A program made the translations under genes and the position numbers. The notes beneath the pieces are model-generated. The model was given only the letters and a program-made list of their open reading frames with translations. It did no database searches and was not told the origin of the DNA. DNA of 64,000 nt, taken from Lysobacter sp. FW306-1B-D06B (lineage in GTDB: Bacteria; Pseudomonadota; Gammaproteobacteria; Xanthomonadales; Xanthomonadaceae). Positions within the stretch are counted from its first letter, which is position 1, and every line of letters starts with the position of its first letter. Of the stretch, positions 1 to 8,825 are shown piece by piece. The DNA lies in NCBI RefSeq assembly GCF_038446665.1, contig NZ_CP151802.1, forward strand, positions 434,001-498,000, read 5' to 3'.

Positions 1-338
1 GCAACCTGATCGGCGCACCGCTGCAGGGTCGGCGCGTGCTGATCGTGGACGACGTGATCACCGCCGGCACCGCGATCCGCGAAGCGCTCGGCCTGATCGC
101 CGACGCCGGCGGCGAAGTCGCGGGCATCGTCATCGCGCTGGACCGACAGGAGGCCGTCGACCCGGCCAAAACACGACGCTCTGCGGCACAAACGGTCGCG
201 GCCGACCATGGCCTGCCCGTCATCGCCGTGGCCACGCTGACCGATCTGCTTGCGTTCGCTAGCGATCACGCCGAACTGGCGGCCCAGCGCGCACGCCTGC
301 TCGCCTATTGCGACGCCTACGGCAGCGAAGAAGTGTGA
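1..338 (+). CDS. pyrE: orotate phosphoribosyltransferase, C-terminal part
   Basis: Orotate phosphoribosyltransferase makes orotidine 5'-phosphate from orotate and PRPP in cytosolic pyrimidine synthesis. Only the last 112 or so residues are in the window; the reading frame is open from base 3. The PRPP-binding loop VLIVDDVITAGTA is intact, with the two acidic residues and TAGT turn of type I phosphoribosyltransferases. The rest of the visible chain matches the PyrE C-terminal half in length and character. The N-terminal half lies upstream of base 1. The family call is firm because of the loop and the length after it. The next gene starts 75 bases downstream on the same strand, but nothing links the two functionally. 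Confidence 0.93.
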   Translation, partial: NLIGAPLQGRRVLIVDDVITAGTAIREALGLIADAGGEVAGIVIALDRQEAVDPAKTRRSAAQTVAADHGLPVIAVATLTDLLAFASDHAELAAQRARLLAYCDAYGSEEV

Positions 339-413
339 CGCAGTTCCGCATGGCGTGCGTCTTGCATGCTGTCTGGATGATTCCCGACAAGTCTTTCGGA
401 CTTTACTGACTTC

Positions 414-1055
414 ATGAACCGCACTCTGCCGCTGCTCGCTTGCACCTTGATGCTTGCCACGACCGGCATCGCCTTCGCCCAGAAGAGCGGTGCGGGCAAG
501 AAGCTGTATTGCTGGAACGAGAACGGCGCCAAGGTGTGCGGCGATGCGCTGCCGGCGCATGCGGTGGACAGCGCGCGCACCGAGTTCAACGCGAAGAGCG
601 GCATGGCGACGGGCCAGGTCGCGCGCGCGCTGACCGACGAGGAACGCGAAGCGGCGAGCGCCCAAGCCAAGCTCAATCAGGAGGCCGCGGCGATCGCCGA
701 AGCCAAGGACCGCCGCGACCGGGCGATGGCCGAGTCCTACGCCACCGAAGCCGACCTGCGCCGCGCGTTCGGCGAACGCCAGGCGGTGATGGACGAGTCG
801 ATCAAGGCCTCGCGCCTGGGCGTGGAGGGTCGTCGCTCGACCCTGGTCAGCCTGCTGCGCCGCGCCGGCGAGAACGAACTTTCCGGAAAGCCGGTGCCCA
901 AGCCGACGCAGGACAACGTGCGCATCCAGCACGACCAGTTGCTGCGCCAGCAGGCGCTGCTGGTGCAGCAACTCGCCGAGCGCGAGGTGATCGACGAGGA
1001 ACTCGCCGCGGCGCTGGAGCGCTATCACGCGCTGAAGAAGCCCGGCAACGGCTGA
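414..1055 (+). CDS. secreted coiled-coil protein with DUF4124-like N-terminus
   Basis: A 213-residue protein of unknown function. Residues 1-22 form a standard signal peptide ending in IAFA, so the protein is exported to the periplasm or envelope. Just after it, a short segment (KLYCWNENGAKVCGDALPA) resembles the DUF4124 module found at the N-terminus of many gammaproteobacterial envelope proteins, here with two cysteines that could form a disulfide. The rest (about residues 70-210) is strongly charged, rich in Ala, Glu, Arg and Gln, and reads as long helices or coiled coil. It is followed by a strong terminator at 1073. Start ATG 414 was chosen because the signal peptide begins directly there. 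Function cannot be inferred further. Confidence 0.82.
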   Translation: MNRTLPLLACTLMLATTGIAFAQKSGAGKKLYCWNENGAKVCGDALPAHAVDSARTEFNAKSGMATGQVARALTDEEREAASAQAKLNQEAAAIAEAKDRRDRAMAESYATEADLRRAFGERQAVMDESIKASRLGVEGRRSTLVSLLRRAGENELSGKPVPKPTQDNVRIQHDQLLRQQALLVQQLAEREVIDEELAAALERYHALKKPGNG

Positions 1056-1072
1056 GTTCCACCCCTGAATGC

Positions 1073-1105
1073 AAAAGGCCGGCGGTTCGCACCGCCGGCC
1101 TTTTT
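1073..1105. terminator. bidirectional intrinsic terminator
   Basis: A 10-bp perfect GC-rich stem (GGCCGGCGGT, loop TCGC, ACCGCCGGCC) is flanked by A residues on the left and T5 on the right. It therefore works as a rho-independent terminator in both directions. It lies between the convergent secreted-protein gene (ends 1055) and the phosphomannomutase gene (ends 1125, minus strand). Confidence 0.93.
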
Positions 1106-1124
1106 GTTTTCCCCCCCGCCGCCG

Positions 1125-3449
1125 TCAGAACGGCAGCGACAGGTCCGGCCGCAGCGCCAGCAACTGGGTGCGGAAGTCCGCCTTGATGCGCGCCAGCGCC
1201 TCGGGCGAGTCGGCATCGAAACGCATGACCAGCACCGGCGTGGTGTTGGACGCACGCACCAGGCCCCAGCCGTCCGGCCAGTCCACGCGCAGGCCGTCGA
1301 TGGTCGACAGGCGTGCGCCCTCGAACTTGGCCTCGTCGCGGAACCAGTCCACGAAGCTGTGCGGGTCGCCTTCGGGCGCGTCGACCTTGATCTCCGGCGT
1401 CGACACGCCGTTGGGCAGGGCGGCCAGCGTTTCGGTCGGCGTGCGCGGCTGCGCGGCGAGGATTTCCAGCAGGCGCGCGGCGGCGTAGATGCCGTCGTCG
1501 AAGCCGTACCAGCGCTCCTTGAAGAAGAAGTGGCCGCTCATCTCGCCGGCCAGTTCCGCGTCGGTCTCGCGCATCTTGGCCTTGATCAGCGAGTGGCCCG
1601 TCTTCCACATCAGCGGGCTGCCGCCGTGGCGCAGGATGTGCCCCGGCAGGCGGCCGGTGCACTTCACGTCGAACAGGATCACCGCGCCCGGGTTGCGTTC
1701 GAGCACGTCGGCGGCGAAGAGCATCAGCAGGCGATCCGGGAAGATGTTCTCGCCCTCGCGCGTGACCACGCCCAGGCGGTCGCCGTCGCCGTCGAAGGCG
1801 ATGCCGATGTCGGCCTCCAGGCGCTGCACCATGCGGATCAGGTCGGTGAGGTTGTGCGGCTCGCTCGGGTCCGGATGGTGGTTCGGGAAGGTGCCGTCGA
1901 TGTCGCAATACAGCGGCGTGACGTCGGCACCGATGGCGGCCAGCACGCGCGGGCCGATCTCGCCGGCCACGCCGTTGCCGGCGTCGACCACCACGCGCAG
2001 CGGGCGGTCGATCTGCACGTCGGAGGCGATGCGCTGGACGTAGTCCTCGGAGATGTCGCGCTCGACCAGCGAGCCCAGGTCGCCCAGGTGCAGGCGGTCG
2101 TCGGCGATGCGCGAATACAGGTCGGTGATGGCGTCGCCGGACAGCGTCTCGCCGCCGACGACCACCTTGAAGCCGTTGTAGTCCGGCGGGTTGTGGCTGC
2201 CGGTGACCGACACGCACGAGCCCGCACGCAGGTGGTACGCGCCGAAATAGACCACCGGCGTCGGCGCCAGGCCGATGTCGATGACGTTGCGGCCGGCCTT
2301 GCGCAGGCCGGTGATCAAACCTTCCACCAGCGCAGGACCGGACAGGCGGCCGTCGCGGCCCACGACGATGTCGGTCATGCCCTTCTCGTGCATCAGCGAG
2401 CCGATGGAGTGACCGATCAGCTCCGCCACGCCGGCGTCGAGCGACTGGCCGACCACGCCGCGGATGTCGTAGGCGCGGAAGATGCCGCGGTCGATGGCGA
2501 TGGACGCCGACGGCATCGCCGGCTTGGGTGCGGCCACGGGGGCCGCGACCGGGACCGGCGGGAGCGCTTCGAGGCTCTCCGCCAGCGTCTGCACCGAACC
2601 CTCGTCGACCTCGTCGGTCTTCTTCCGGCGAGCCGCGAAATGCGGGGCGCGCCAGGTCAGGAACGCCAGCAGTGCCAGCACGCCCGCGGCAATGAAGCAG
2701 CCCAGCGCGTCCATGCCCAGCGGGCCACCGGCCACGTCCGGCACGGCCGCGGCGACGCGCAGGTCGCTGCCGGGCACCTTGGCGGCCAGTGCCTCGGCAC
2801 CGCCGGACAGGGACGTATCGCCGCGCTCGATCGCGGTGAAGCCGCCCTGGCGCAAGGCCAGGTAGCTGTCGTCGGCGACGTCGGCCTGGTCCAGGCCGGC
2901 GCTGACCCGCGTGATCGGCAGGCGCACATAGGCCACGCCGACGGTCTGCGTCGCGGTGCGCGCCGGCGCGGCCAGCGCCAGCTGCGTGCCGCTGCCCTGG
3001 CGCAGCAATCCGGCCACCGGACGGTCCGCGGCGACGGCGGCTTCGATCACCCCCAGCCGGCCGTAACCGCCCTTGGGCAGCGCGGCGTACTCGGCGGTCA
3101 GGTCCAGCGGAAGCACGGCGGCATCCGTCGCGCCCGGCCAGCCCTTGCCGAGCTCCTGCGAGGCCGCGGCCAGATCGCCCGCGGCCAGTGCGGCTTGCAG
3201 GGTCGGCGCCGCCAGGCGCTCGGTGAGCTGCTTCTGTTCGGCCGTCAATGCCTTCACGGCGGCGTCGATCGCGGTGTTGCGGGCTTCGGTGATCGCCAGC
3301 CGGCGCGTGCCGTCGCGGTGCAGGCCCAAGCCGGTCCATGCGAACCACGCCGCCAGCACCGCGAGCAACGCGGCGACCAGCGGCAGCATCACCTTCAGCT
3401 GTGCGGCCGAGGCCGACAGTTGTCCCTTTTCCAGACCCTTCATCGACAT
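1125..3449 (-). CDS. phosphomannomutase/phosphoglucomutase with membrane-anchored N-terminal extension
   Basis: A 774-residue member of the alpha-D-phosphohexomutase family (AlgC/XanA type), which interconverts hexose 6- and 1-phosphates for exopolysaccharide and LPS sugar nucleotides. The catalytic part begins around residue 318 and holds the active-site phosphoserine loop VTGSHNPPDYNG (about 413-424), the metal-binding DGDGDR, the sugar-binding GEMSGH and the C-terminal phosphate-binding RASNTTP. AlgC-type enzymes are usually about 450-465 residues. Here about 300 residues are added: a transmembrane helix near 19-43, a periplasm-like segment, and a second helix near 247-268. This would tether the enzyme to the inner membrane. 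The dut stop lies 8 bases upstream of this start, so the two are probably co-transcribed. Confidence 0.93.
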   Translation of the reverse strand: MSMKGLEKGQLSASAAQLKVMLPLVAALLAVLAAWFAWTGLGLHRDGTRRLAITEARNTAIDAAVKALTAEQKQLTERLAAPTLQAALAAGDLAAASQELGKGWPGATDAAVLPLDLTAEYAALPKGGYGRLGVIEAAVAADRPVAGLLRQGSGTQLALAAPARTATQTVGVAYVRLPITRVSAGLDQADVADDSYLALRQGGFTAIERGDTSLSGGAEALAAKVPGSDLRVAAAVPDVAGGPLGMDALGCFIAAGVLALLAFLTWRAPHFAARRKKTDEVDEGSVQTLAESLEALPPVPVAAPVAAPKPAMPSASIAIDRGIFRAYDIRGVVGQSLDAGVAELIGHSIGSLMHEKGMTDIVVGRDGRLSGPALVEGLITGLRKAGRNVIDIGLAPTPVVYFGAYHLRAGSCVSVTGSHNPPDYNGFKVVVGGETLSGDAITDLYSRIADDRLHLGDLGSLVERDISEDYVQRIASDVQIDRPLRVVVDAGNGVAGEIGPRVLAAIGADVTPLYCDIDGTFPNHHPDPSEPHNLTDLIRMVQRLEADIGIAFDGDGDRLGVVTREGENIFPDRLLMLFAADVLERNPGAVILFDVKCTGRLPGHILRHGGSPLMWKTGHSLIKAKMRETDAELAGEMSGHFFFKERWYGFDDGIYAAARLLEILAAQPRTPTETLAALPNGVSTPEIKVDAPEGDPHSFVDWFRDEAKFEGARLSTIDGLRVDWPDGWGLVRASNTTPVLVMRFDADSPEALARIKADFRTQLLALRPDLSLPF

Positions 3450-3457
3450 CCCCTTTG

Positions 3458-3925
3458 TCAGCGCACGCCGGTGTGGCCGAAGCCGCCGGTTCCGCGCGCG
3501 CTGGTTTCGAATTCGTCCACCACCTCAAGCGTCGCCCGAACGATCGGCAGGATCACGAGCTGGGCGATGCGGTCCCCCGGCTGCATCGTAAAAGCCTCGC
3601 GACCGCGGTTCCATACGCTGATGAGCAGCGGCCCCTGGTAATCGGCGTCGATCAGCCCCGTGCCGTTGCCCAATACGATGCCGTGCTTATGCCCCAGGCC
3701 CGAGCGCGGCAGGATCACCGCGCACATCGTCGGATCGCCCAGATGGATCGCCAGCCCCGAGGGCACCAGCGAGGCATCGCCCGGCTGCAACGTCAGCGGT
3801 TCCTCCAGCGCCGCGCGCAGGTCCAGGCCGGCGCTGGCGGGCGTGGCATAGGTCGGCAGCGGCCATTCACTGCCGAAGCGGGCGTCGAGGATCTTCAGTT
3901 CGAGCGTGTGGTTCATGCGGTCCAT
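3458..3925 (-). CDS. dut: dUTP diphosphatase (trimeric dUTPase)
   Basis: Hydrolyses dUTP to dUMP and pyrophosphate, keeping uracil out of DNA and feeding thymidylate synthesis. At 155 residues it has the normal length for the trimeric family. Conserved motifs are present in order: AGLDLRA (motif 1), [10 protein letters not shown] (motif 2), [11 protein letters not shown] (motif 3), the W-N-R-G segment, and the C-terminal glycine-rich [10 protein letters not shown] that closes over the active site. An alternative start three codons in (MNHTLE) is possible. It sits upstream of the phosphomannomutase gene on the same strand and downstream of coaB, in the dut/coaBC neighbourhood common in gammaproteobacteria. 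Confidence 0.96.
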   Translation of the reverse strand: MDRMNHTLELKILDARFGSEWPLPTYATPASAGLDLRAALEEPLTLQPGDASLVPSGLAIHLGDPTMCAVILPRSGLGHKHGIVLGNGTGLIDADYQGPLLISVWNRGREAFTMQPGDRIAQLVILPIVRATLEVVDEFETSARGTGGFGHTGVR

Positions 3926-4000
3926 CGGGTTGAGGCGCGCCAGTGTCCCCGGCGACGCGTGCGTGTTGGGTGACGCAAGGGTCGTGCCAAGTCGGCGCGA

Positions 4001-4669
4001 TCAGGCCGTCAGGCGCGCGGCGATGAGGTCGAGCAGCTCCCCGGCCAGCACGGTCTTGGGGGCCGGCCCCAGCACGTGCGCCGCGCCGTCGGCGGCGTAG
4101 ACCGACAGTGTGTTGTCGTCGCTTTCGAAGCCGCTGCCGGCAACGCCGACGCGGTTGGCGGCGATGAGGTCCAGGCGCTTGTTCTCCAGCTTTCCGCGCG
4201 CGTAGGCCTCGACGTGGTCGGTCTCGGCGGCAAAGCCCACCACCAGCCGCGGCCGCTGCGCATGGCCGGCGATGTCGGCGAGGATGTCGCGCGTGCGCAC
4301 CAGCGTCAGGGTCAGCGTGTCCTGGCCGGCGGTCTTCTTGATCTTGTTCGAGGCCGCCTGCGCGGGCGCGAAATCCGCCACCGCCGCCGCGCCGATGTAG
4401 ACGTCGGCCGGCAACTGCGACAGCACGGCCTCGTGCATCTGCGCGGCCGATCGCACGTCGATGCGACTGACGCCTTCGGGCGTGGGCAGCGACACCGGGC
4501 CGGCCACCAGCACGACCTGCGCGCCGCGCTGCGCGGCCGCCTGCGCAAGGGCGAACCCCATCTTGCCGCTGCTGCGGTTGCCGATGAAACGCACCGGGTC
4601 GATGTCCTCGAACGTCGGCCCGGCGCTGACCAGGATGCGAAGACCCCGCAGGGCGGCGGCGGTGCTCAT
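4001..4669 (-). CDS. coaB: phosphopantothenoylcysteine synthetase (CoaB half)
   Basis: Joins 4'-phosphopantothenate to cysteine (CTP-dependent) in coenzyme A synthesis. At 222 residues it corresponds to the C-terminal half of the usual bifunctional CoaBC. It carries the signature RILVSAGPTFEDIDPVRFI, then NRSSGKMG, the GAAAVADF segment, the lysine pair in NKIKK and the LVVGFAAET motif. The ATG at 4669 overlaps the TGA of the upstream decarboxylase gene as ATGA, so translation is probably coupled. In most gammaproteobacteria the two activities form one chain of about 400-430 residues; here the frames differ. Either the gene is truly split, or one base was lost (for example GCCATG to GCATG) by mutation or sequencing error. 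Confidence 0.93.
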   Translation of the reverse strand: MSTAAALRGLRILVSAGPTFEDIDPVRFIGNRSSGKMGFALAQAAAQRGAQVVLVAGPVSLPTPEGVSRIDVRSAAQMHEAVLSQLPADVYIGAAAVADFAPAQAASNKIKKTAGQDTLTLTLVRTRDILADIAGHAQRPRLVVGFAAETDHVEAYARGKLENKRLDLIAANRVGVAGSGFESDDNTLSVYAADGAAHVLGPAPKTVLAGELLDLIAARLTA

Positions 4670-5223
4670 GCGAACGCCTTCGCGACCGCGGCGAGGATCT
4701 CCGCTGGCTCGCTCATGCGACCCGGGCCCGATTCGCCTTCCGCAAGCGGCCCGTCGTTGGGGCCGACCACGTCCACGCCGCGCTCGCGCAAGGTGGCGAT
4801 GTTGGCCTGCGTGGCCGGATGCAGCCACATGCGGTGGTTCATCGCCGGGGCGACGGTGATCGGCGCGGTGGTCGCCAGGCACAGCGTGCTGACCAGGTCG
4901 TCCGCGAATCCGTGCGCAAGCTTGGCGAGCGTGTTCGCCGTCGCCGGTGCGACGACGATGCGGTCGGCCCAGCGCGCCAGTTCGATGTGGCCCATCGCGG
5001 CCTCGGCGGCAGCGTCCCAAAGCGAGGTGCGCACCGGCTTGCCCGACAGCGCCTGGAACGTGGTCGTGCCGACGAAGTGCTGTGCGTTCTGCGTCATCGC
5101 CACCGTCACCTCGGCGCCGGCATCGCGCAACCGTCGCACCAGCTCGGCCGATTTGTACGCGGCGATGCCGCCGCAAACGCACAGCAGGATCTTGTGTCCG
5201 CGCAGGGAGCCGGGCTCGACCAT
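4666..5223 (-). CDS. coaC: phosphopantothenoylcysteine decarboxylase (CoaC half)
   Basis: Flavoprotein that decarboxylates phosphopantothenoylcysteine to 4'-phosphopantetheine in coenzyme A synthesis. About 185 residues from the start chosen here (MVEPGSLRG), just before the Rossmann-like start KILLCVCGGIAAYK. HFCD-family motifs are visible: GHIELARWAD with the catalytic histidine, the APATANTLAKLAHG flavin loop, and the PAMNHRMW substrate loop. The frame stays open upstream to 5301, but those extra residues lack the family's sequence. The gene ends where coaB begins (ATGA overlap at 4666-4669). The divergent radC starts about 210 bases away, so regulatory sites for both probably lie between them. 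Confidence 0.92.
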   Translation of the reverse strand: MVEPGSLRGHKILLCVCGGIAAYKSAELVRRLRDAGAEVTVAMTQNAQHFVGTTTFQALSGKPVRTSLWDAAAEAAMGHIELARWADRIVVAPATANTLAKLAHGFADDLVSTLCLATTAPITVAPAMNHRMWLHPATQANIATLRERGVDVVGPNDGPLAEGESGPGRMSEPAEILAAVAKAFA

Positions 5224-5431
5224 CTGGGAAATACCTACCGCTGAATCGGCATTTAGCTTACCCGAACGCACTGCCGCGCCCGCCTGCGCGAGCTGCGACA
5301 AGCTGCTGGAATTTGCGCACGGCGGACGGCCGTCGCCGGCTTCCGGCGTCCTCCCGGCGCAGGTGCAGATGCGAGTGCACGACGGCGCCGGCCGCCCGCT
5401 TCCCTTCCCTTTCCATCAGGCCGCCCCGTAC

Positions 5432-6106
5432 ATGCACATCCGAAACTGGCCCGTCGACGAGCGTCCCCGCGAACGCCTGCTGGCCCACGGCGCCGGCGCG
5501 CTTTCCGATGCGCAGCTGCTGGCCATCTTCCTCGGATCGGGACTGCGAGGCCGCGACGCAGTGAGCACGGCGCGGGGCCTGCTGAAATCCCACGGGCCGC
5601 TGCGCACCCTGCTCGAACGCCCACCGGACCAGTTGATGGCCCTGCCCGGCCTGGGCCCGGCCCGGGTCTGCCAGCTGGCGGCCGCGCTGGAGCTCGGACA
5701 ACGCCTGGTTGGCGCCGCACTGGAACGCGGAGCGCTGCTGACCGACCCGCTCGTCGCCGGGCAGTACTTCGCGCGCCGCCTGCGGGGACGGCCGCGGGAG
5801 GTGTTCGCCGTGCTGTTCCTGGACACGCGGCACCGCGCGATCGCCTTCGAGGAGCTGTTCCAGGGCACCATCGACGGCGCCCAGGTGCACCCGCGTGAAG
5901 TGGCCCGCCGCGCCCTGGCGCTCAACGCCGCGGCGGCCATCTGCGGCCACAACCACCCCAGCGGCAACCCCGAACCCAGCGCCGCCGACCGCAGCATCAC
6001 CGCACGGCTGAAGGAAGCGCTGTCGCTGGTGGATGTGCGCCTGCTCGACCACATCGTCGTGGGCGACGGCACGCCGGTCTCGCTGGCGGCGCGGGGCTGG
6101 CTGTGA
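5432..6106 (+). CDS. radC: RadC family JAMM/MPN-domain protein
   Basis: A 224-residue RadC (YicR) family protein. The N-terminal third has helix-hairpin-helix character (LLERPPDQLMALPGLGPARV), typical of DNA-binding modules. The C-terminal MPN domain holds the metal-binding JAMM motif GHNHPSGNPEPSAAD, followed by the DHIVVGDG segment. The original link to DNA repair in E. coli has been withdrawn and the biochemical role is not settled, so only the family is certain. ATG 5432 gives the canonical N-terminus (MHIRNWPVDERPRERLL). It is divergent from coaC and followed by argS 63 bases downstream. Confidence 0.95.
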   Translation: MHIRNWPVDERPRERLLAHGAGALSDAQLLAIFLGSGLRGRDAVSTARGLLKSHGPLRTLLERPPDQLMALPGLGPARVCQLAAALELGQRLVGAALERGALLTDPLVAGQYFARRLRGRPREVFAVLFLDTRHRAIAFEELFQGTIDGAQVHPREVARRALALNAAAAICGHNHPSGNPEPSAADRSITARLKEALSLVDVRLLDHIVVGDGTPVSLAARGWL

Positions 6107-6169
6107 ACGGCCGGCCGGGCACGCCCGCTCGCGTACAATGCGCGGTCCCGCAATACCCCGCAGACTCCC

Positions 6170-7858
6170 GTGAAATCCACTCTCCGCGCCCTGGTGGCGC
6201 AGGCCATCGACGCCCTCCGCGCCGCCGGCACCCTGCCGGCCGATCTGGCCACGCCCGAGTTCGTGATCGAGCGTCCCAAGAACGCGGGCCAAGGCGATTT
6301 CTCCACCAACGCCGCCATGTTGCTGGCCAAGCCGGCCAAGTCGAACCCGCGCGCGATCGCGCAGGCGCTGGTCGATGCGCTGCCCGTCACGCAGGACCTG
6401 GCGAAGGTCGAGATCGCCGGCCCGGGCTTTATCAACTTCTACGTCGACGAAGCCGCCTGGCGTCGCCAGATCGGGCAGGTGCTCGAGCGCGGTGCCGCGT
6501 ACGGCCGCAACGACATCGGCAAGGGCCACCGCGCCGGCGTGGAATACGTGTCGGCCAACCCGACCGGCCCGCTGCATGTCGGCCACGGCCGCGCGGCGGT
6601 GATCGGCGATTGCATCGCGCGTGTGCTCGACGCCAACGGCTGGGACGTGGCGCGCGAGTTCTACTACAACGACGCCGGCGCGCAGATCAACAACCTCGCC
6701 ATCTCGGTGCAGGCGCGTGCGCAGGGCAAGGGGCCGGAGCATCCGGACTGGCCGGAAGACGGCTACCGCGGCGACTACATCAAGGACGTCGCAGCCGCCT
6801 ACCTGCGTGGCGAGAGCGTCGAAGTCGAAGGCCACACCGTCGTCGCTGCAAAGGACGCGAACGACCTCGACGCCATCCGCCAGTTCGCCGTCGCCTACCT
6901 GCGCCGCGAGCAGAACCTGGACCTGGAAGCCTACGGCGTCGGCTTCGACGTCTACTTCCTGGAATCCTCGCTCTACACCGAGGGCAAGGTGGAGGAAACC
7001 GTGGCCGAGCTGATCGCCCACGGGCACACCTACGAGGAAGGCGGCGCGCTGTGGCTGCGCACCACCGACTTCGGCGACGACAAGGACCGCGTGATGCGCA
7101 AGTCCGACGGCACGTACACCTACTTCGTGCCCGACGTCGCCTATCACCGCAGCAAGTGGCTGCGCGGCTACGAGCGCGCGATCACCGAACTGGGCGCCGA
7201 CCACCACGGTTCGCTGGCTCGCGTGAAGGCCGGCCTGCAGGCGCTGGACTGCGGCATTCCGAAGGGCTGGCCGGAGTACATGCTGCATCAGATGGTCACG
7301 GTCATGCGCGGCGGCGAGGAAGTGAAGCTGTCCAAGCGCGCCGGCAGCTACGTCACGCTGCGCGACCTCGTCGACGAGGTCGGCCGCGATGCCACGCGCT
7401 GGTTCCTGATCGCGCGCAAGCCCGACTCGCAGCTCATCTTCGACATCGATTTCGCGCGCAGCCAGTCGCTCGACAACCCCGTGTACTACGTGCAGGTCTC
7501 GCACGCGCGCATGCACGGCCTGATGCGCCAGCTGAAGGAGCGTGGCCTGTCCTACGACGCCGCCAACGGACTGGCGCAACCGCTCGACCTGGACGACGTC
7601 GCCGCGCGCGAGCTGATCGCCACGCTGCTGCGCTACCCGGACGTGGTGGAAACCGCCGGCCGCGATCTGGAACCGCACCAGATCGCCGCCTACCTGCTCG
7701 AACTGGCGCAGACGTTCCAGACGTACTACAACGACCACCAGTTCCTGGTCGACGACGCCGACGTCCGCGACGCGCGTCTGGTGCTCGCGATGGCGACGCG
7801 ACAGGTACTGGCGAACGGTCTCGAACTGCTGGGCGTGAGCGCCCCCGAGGTGATGTAA
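6170..7858 (+). CDS. argS: arginyl-tRNA synthetase
   Basis: Class I aminoacyl-tRNA synthetase that charges tRNA-Arg. 562 residues, normal for the family. The N-terminal tRNA D-loop-binding domain is followed by the catalytic Rossmann fold with the HIGH-type motif HVGHG (in [18 protein letters not shown]) and the KMSKS-type motif KLSKRAG, then the DALR anticodon-binding domain near the C-terminus. The start is GTG at 6170; the chain from there ([14 protein letters not shown]) matches the family start. The next gene begins directly after the stop codon with no gap, which points to one transcript and translational coupling. Confidence 0.97.
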   Translation: MKSTLRALVAQAIDALRAAGTLPADLATPEFVIERPKNAGQGDFSTNAAMLLAKPAKSNPRAIAQALVDALPVTQDLAKVEIAGPGFINFYVDEAAWRRQIGQVLERGAAYGRNDIGKGHRAGVEYVSANPTGPLHVGHGRAAVIGDCIARVLDANGWDVAREFYYNDAGAQINNLAISVQARAQGKGPEHPDWPEDGYRGDYIKDVAAAYLRGESVEVEGHTVVAAKDANDLDAIRQFAVAYLRREQNLDLEAYGVGFDVYFLESSLYTEGKVEETVAELIAHGHTYEEGGALWLRTTDFGDDKDRVMRKSDGTYTYFVPDVAYHRSKWLRGYERAITELGADHHGSLARVKAGLQALDCGIPKGWPEYMLHQMVTVMRGGEEVKLSKRAGSYVTLRDLVDEVGRDATRWFLIARKPDSQLIFDIDFARSQSLDNPVYYVQVSHARMHGLMRQLKERGLSYDAANGLAQPLDLDDVAARELIATLLRYPDVVETAGRDLEPHQIAAYLLELAQTFQTYYNDHQFLVDDADVRDARLVLAMATRQVLANGLELLGVSAPEVM

Positions 7859-8713
7859 GTGGCAGCACGTCGCGGCAAATCGCAAGCGAAGCGTAATTCC
7901 GGCGGCGACAGCGGCCTGCCGGGCTGGGCCTGGATGATCCTCGGCGTGCTGCTGGCCGTCGTGGTGATCCTGGTCGCACCCAAGTACCTCAAGTCCAACG
8001 GCGACGGCTTCTTCCGCCCGCAGCCCAACCCCGACGCGCAGCCGGCCCAGGCCAGCGGCGCCGATCAGGAAGCCATCGCCGACGAGGCCACGCCTGCGCC
8101 GGCGAAGGGCAGCAAGCGCTCGAACACCGAGCCGGCGAAGAAGGACACCGACTACGACTTCTACACCCTGCTGCCGGGCAAGGAAGTGCCGATGTCCGAC
8201 GCCGAACTCGCCGCCAGCGAGAAGGCCGAAGCCCGCCGCGAGGCCGAGCGCAACAAGCGCGCGCGCCCGACGGACGACGACGCTGCGGCCGAGCCCGCGA
8301 AGCCGGCGCAGCCCGCGCAGACGACGACGGCGCTGCCGCGTCCGGTGGAGACCGACACCGTCCCGGCGCGCACGCCGACGACGACCGCCGGCACCGCACC
8401 GGCGACGAGCCCCGCTCCGACGCCGGCACCTTCGACGCCCGCATCCACTTCGACGGCGCCCGCGGCGACCGGCGACGACGGCACGCGCTACCTGCTGCAG
8501 GCCGGCGCCTTCCAGGCCTCGGGCCAGGCGGAGGAGATGAAGGCGCGCATCGCGATGCTCGGCCTGAGCGCGCGCGTCGAATCGGCCAACATCAATGGCA
8601 ACACGGTCTACCGCGTGCGCATGGGGCCGTACGGCACCGCCAGCGATCTGGCCGACGCCAAGCGCAAGCTCGCCGGCGGCGGGCTGCAGGCGATGGCGAT
8701 CAAGGTCAAGTGA
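7859..8713 (+). CDS. SPOR domain-containing membrane protein
   Basis: A 284-residue bitopic inner-membrane protein. A basic N-terminus is followed by one transmembrane helix (about residues 22-41), a long low-complexity Ala/Pro/Thr linker, and a C-terminal SPOR domain (about 205-284, RYLLQAGAFQASGQAEEMKA...). SPOR domains bind glycan strands stripped of stem peptides at the division septum, so a divisome role similar to FtsN or DedD is likely. FtsN is encoded just after argS or priA in many gammaproteobacteria; this could be the local FtsN, but I do not assign the symbol. The GTG start abuts the argS stop. Confidence 0.88.
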   Translation: MAARRGKSQAKRNSGGDSGLPGWAWMILGVLLAVVVILVAPKYLKSNGDGFFRPQPNPDAQPAQASGADQEAIADEATPAPAKGSKRSNTEPAKKDTDYDFYTLLPGKEVPMSDAELAASEKAEARREAERNKRARPTDDDAAAEPAKPAQPAQTTTALPRPVETDTVPARTPTTTAGTAPATSPAPTPAPSTPASTSTAPAATGDDGTRYLLQAGAFQASGQAEEMKARIAMLGLSARVESANINGNTVYRVRMGPYGTASDLADAKRKLAGGGLQAMAIKVK

Positions 8714-8732
8714 TCGCCCTGACGTGATCCGC

Positions 8733-8758
8733 GCGGTCGCGCCGCAAGCCGCGACCGC
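8733..8758 (+). terminator. stem-loop after the argS-SPOR unit
   Basis: A perfect 9-bp stem (GCGGTCGCG / CGCGACCGC) with an 8-base loop starts 20 bases after the SPOR gene stop. No T-tract follows, so it may be a weak or factor-assisted terminator or an mRNA 3'-end stabiliser. Confidence 0.45.
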
Positions 8759-8825
8759 GATCACCGCACCCGCCCCGCCGCGCGGCTAGACTGCGCCCAT
8801 CCCGCACGGGATCACTGGGGAAGGG

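Noticed and set aside
847..3528. Open frame of 893 residues on the minus strand
   Set aside because: Arginine/glycine/proline-rich text out of frame with the phosphomannomutase, which has full motifs; a high-GC shadow.
1104..3641. Open frame of 845 residues on the plus strand
   Set aside because: Antisense shadow of the phosphomannomutase and dut; no domain, no start signals.
5258..8764. Open frame of 1168 residues on the minus strand
   Set aside because: Antisense to radC, argS and the SPOR gene, all of which show family motifs; composition typical of a shadow frame.
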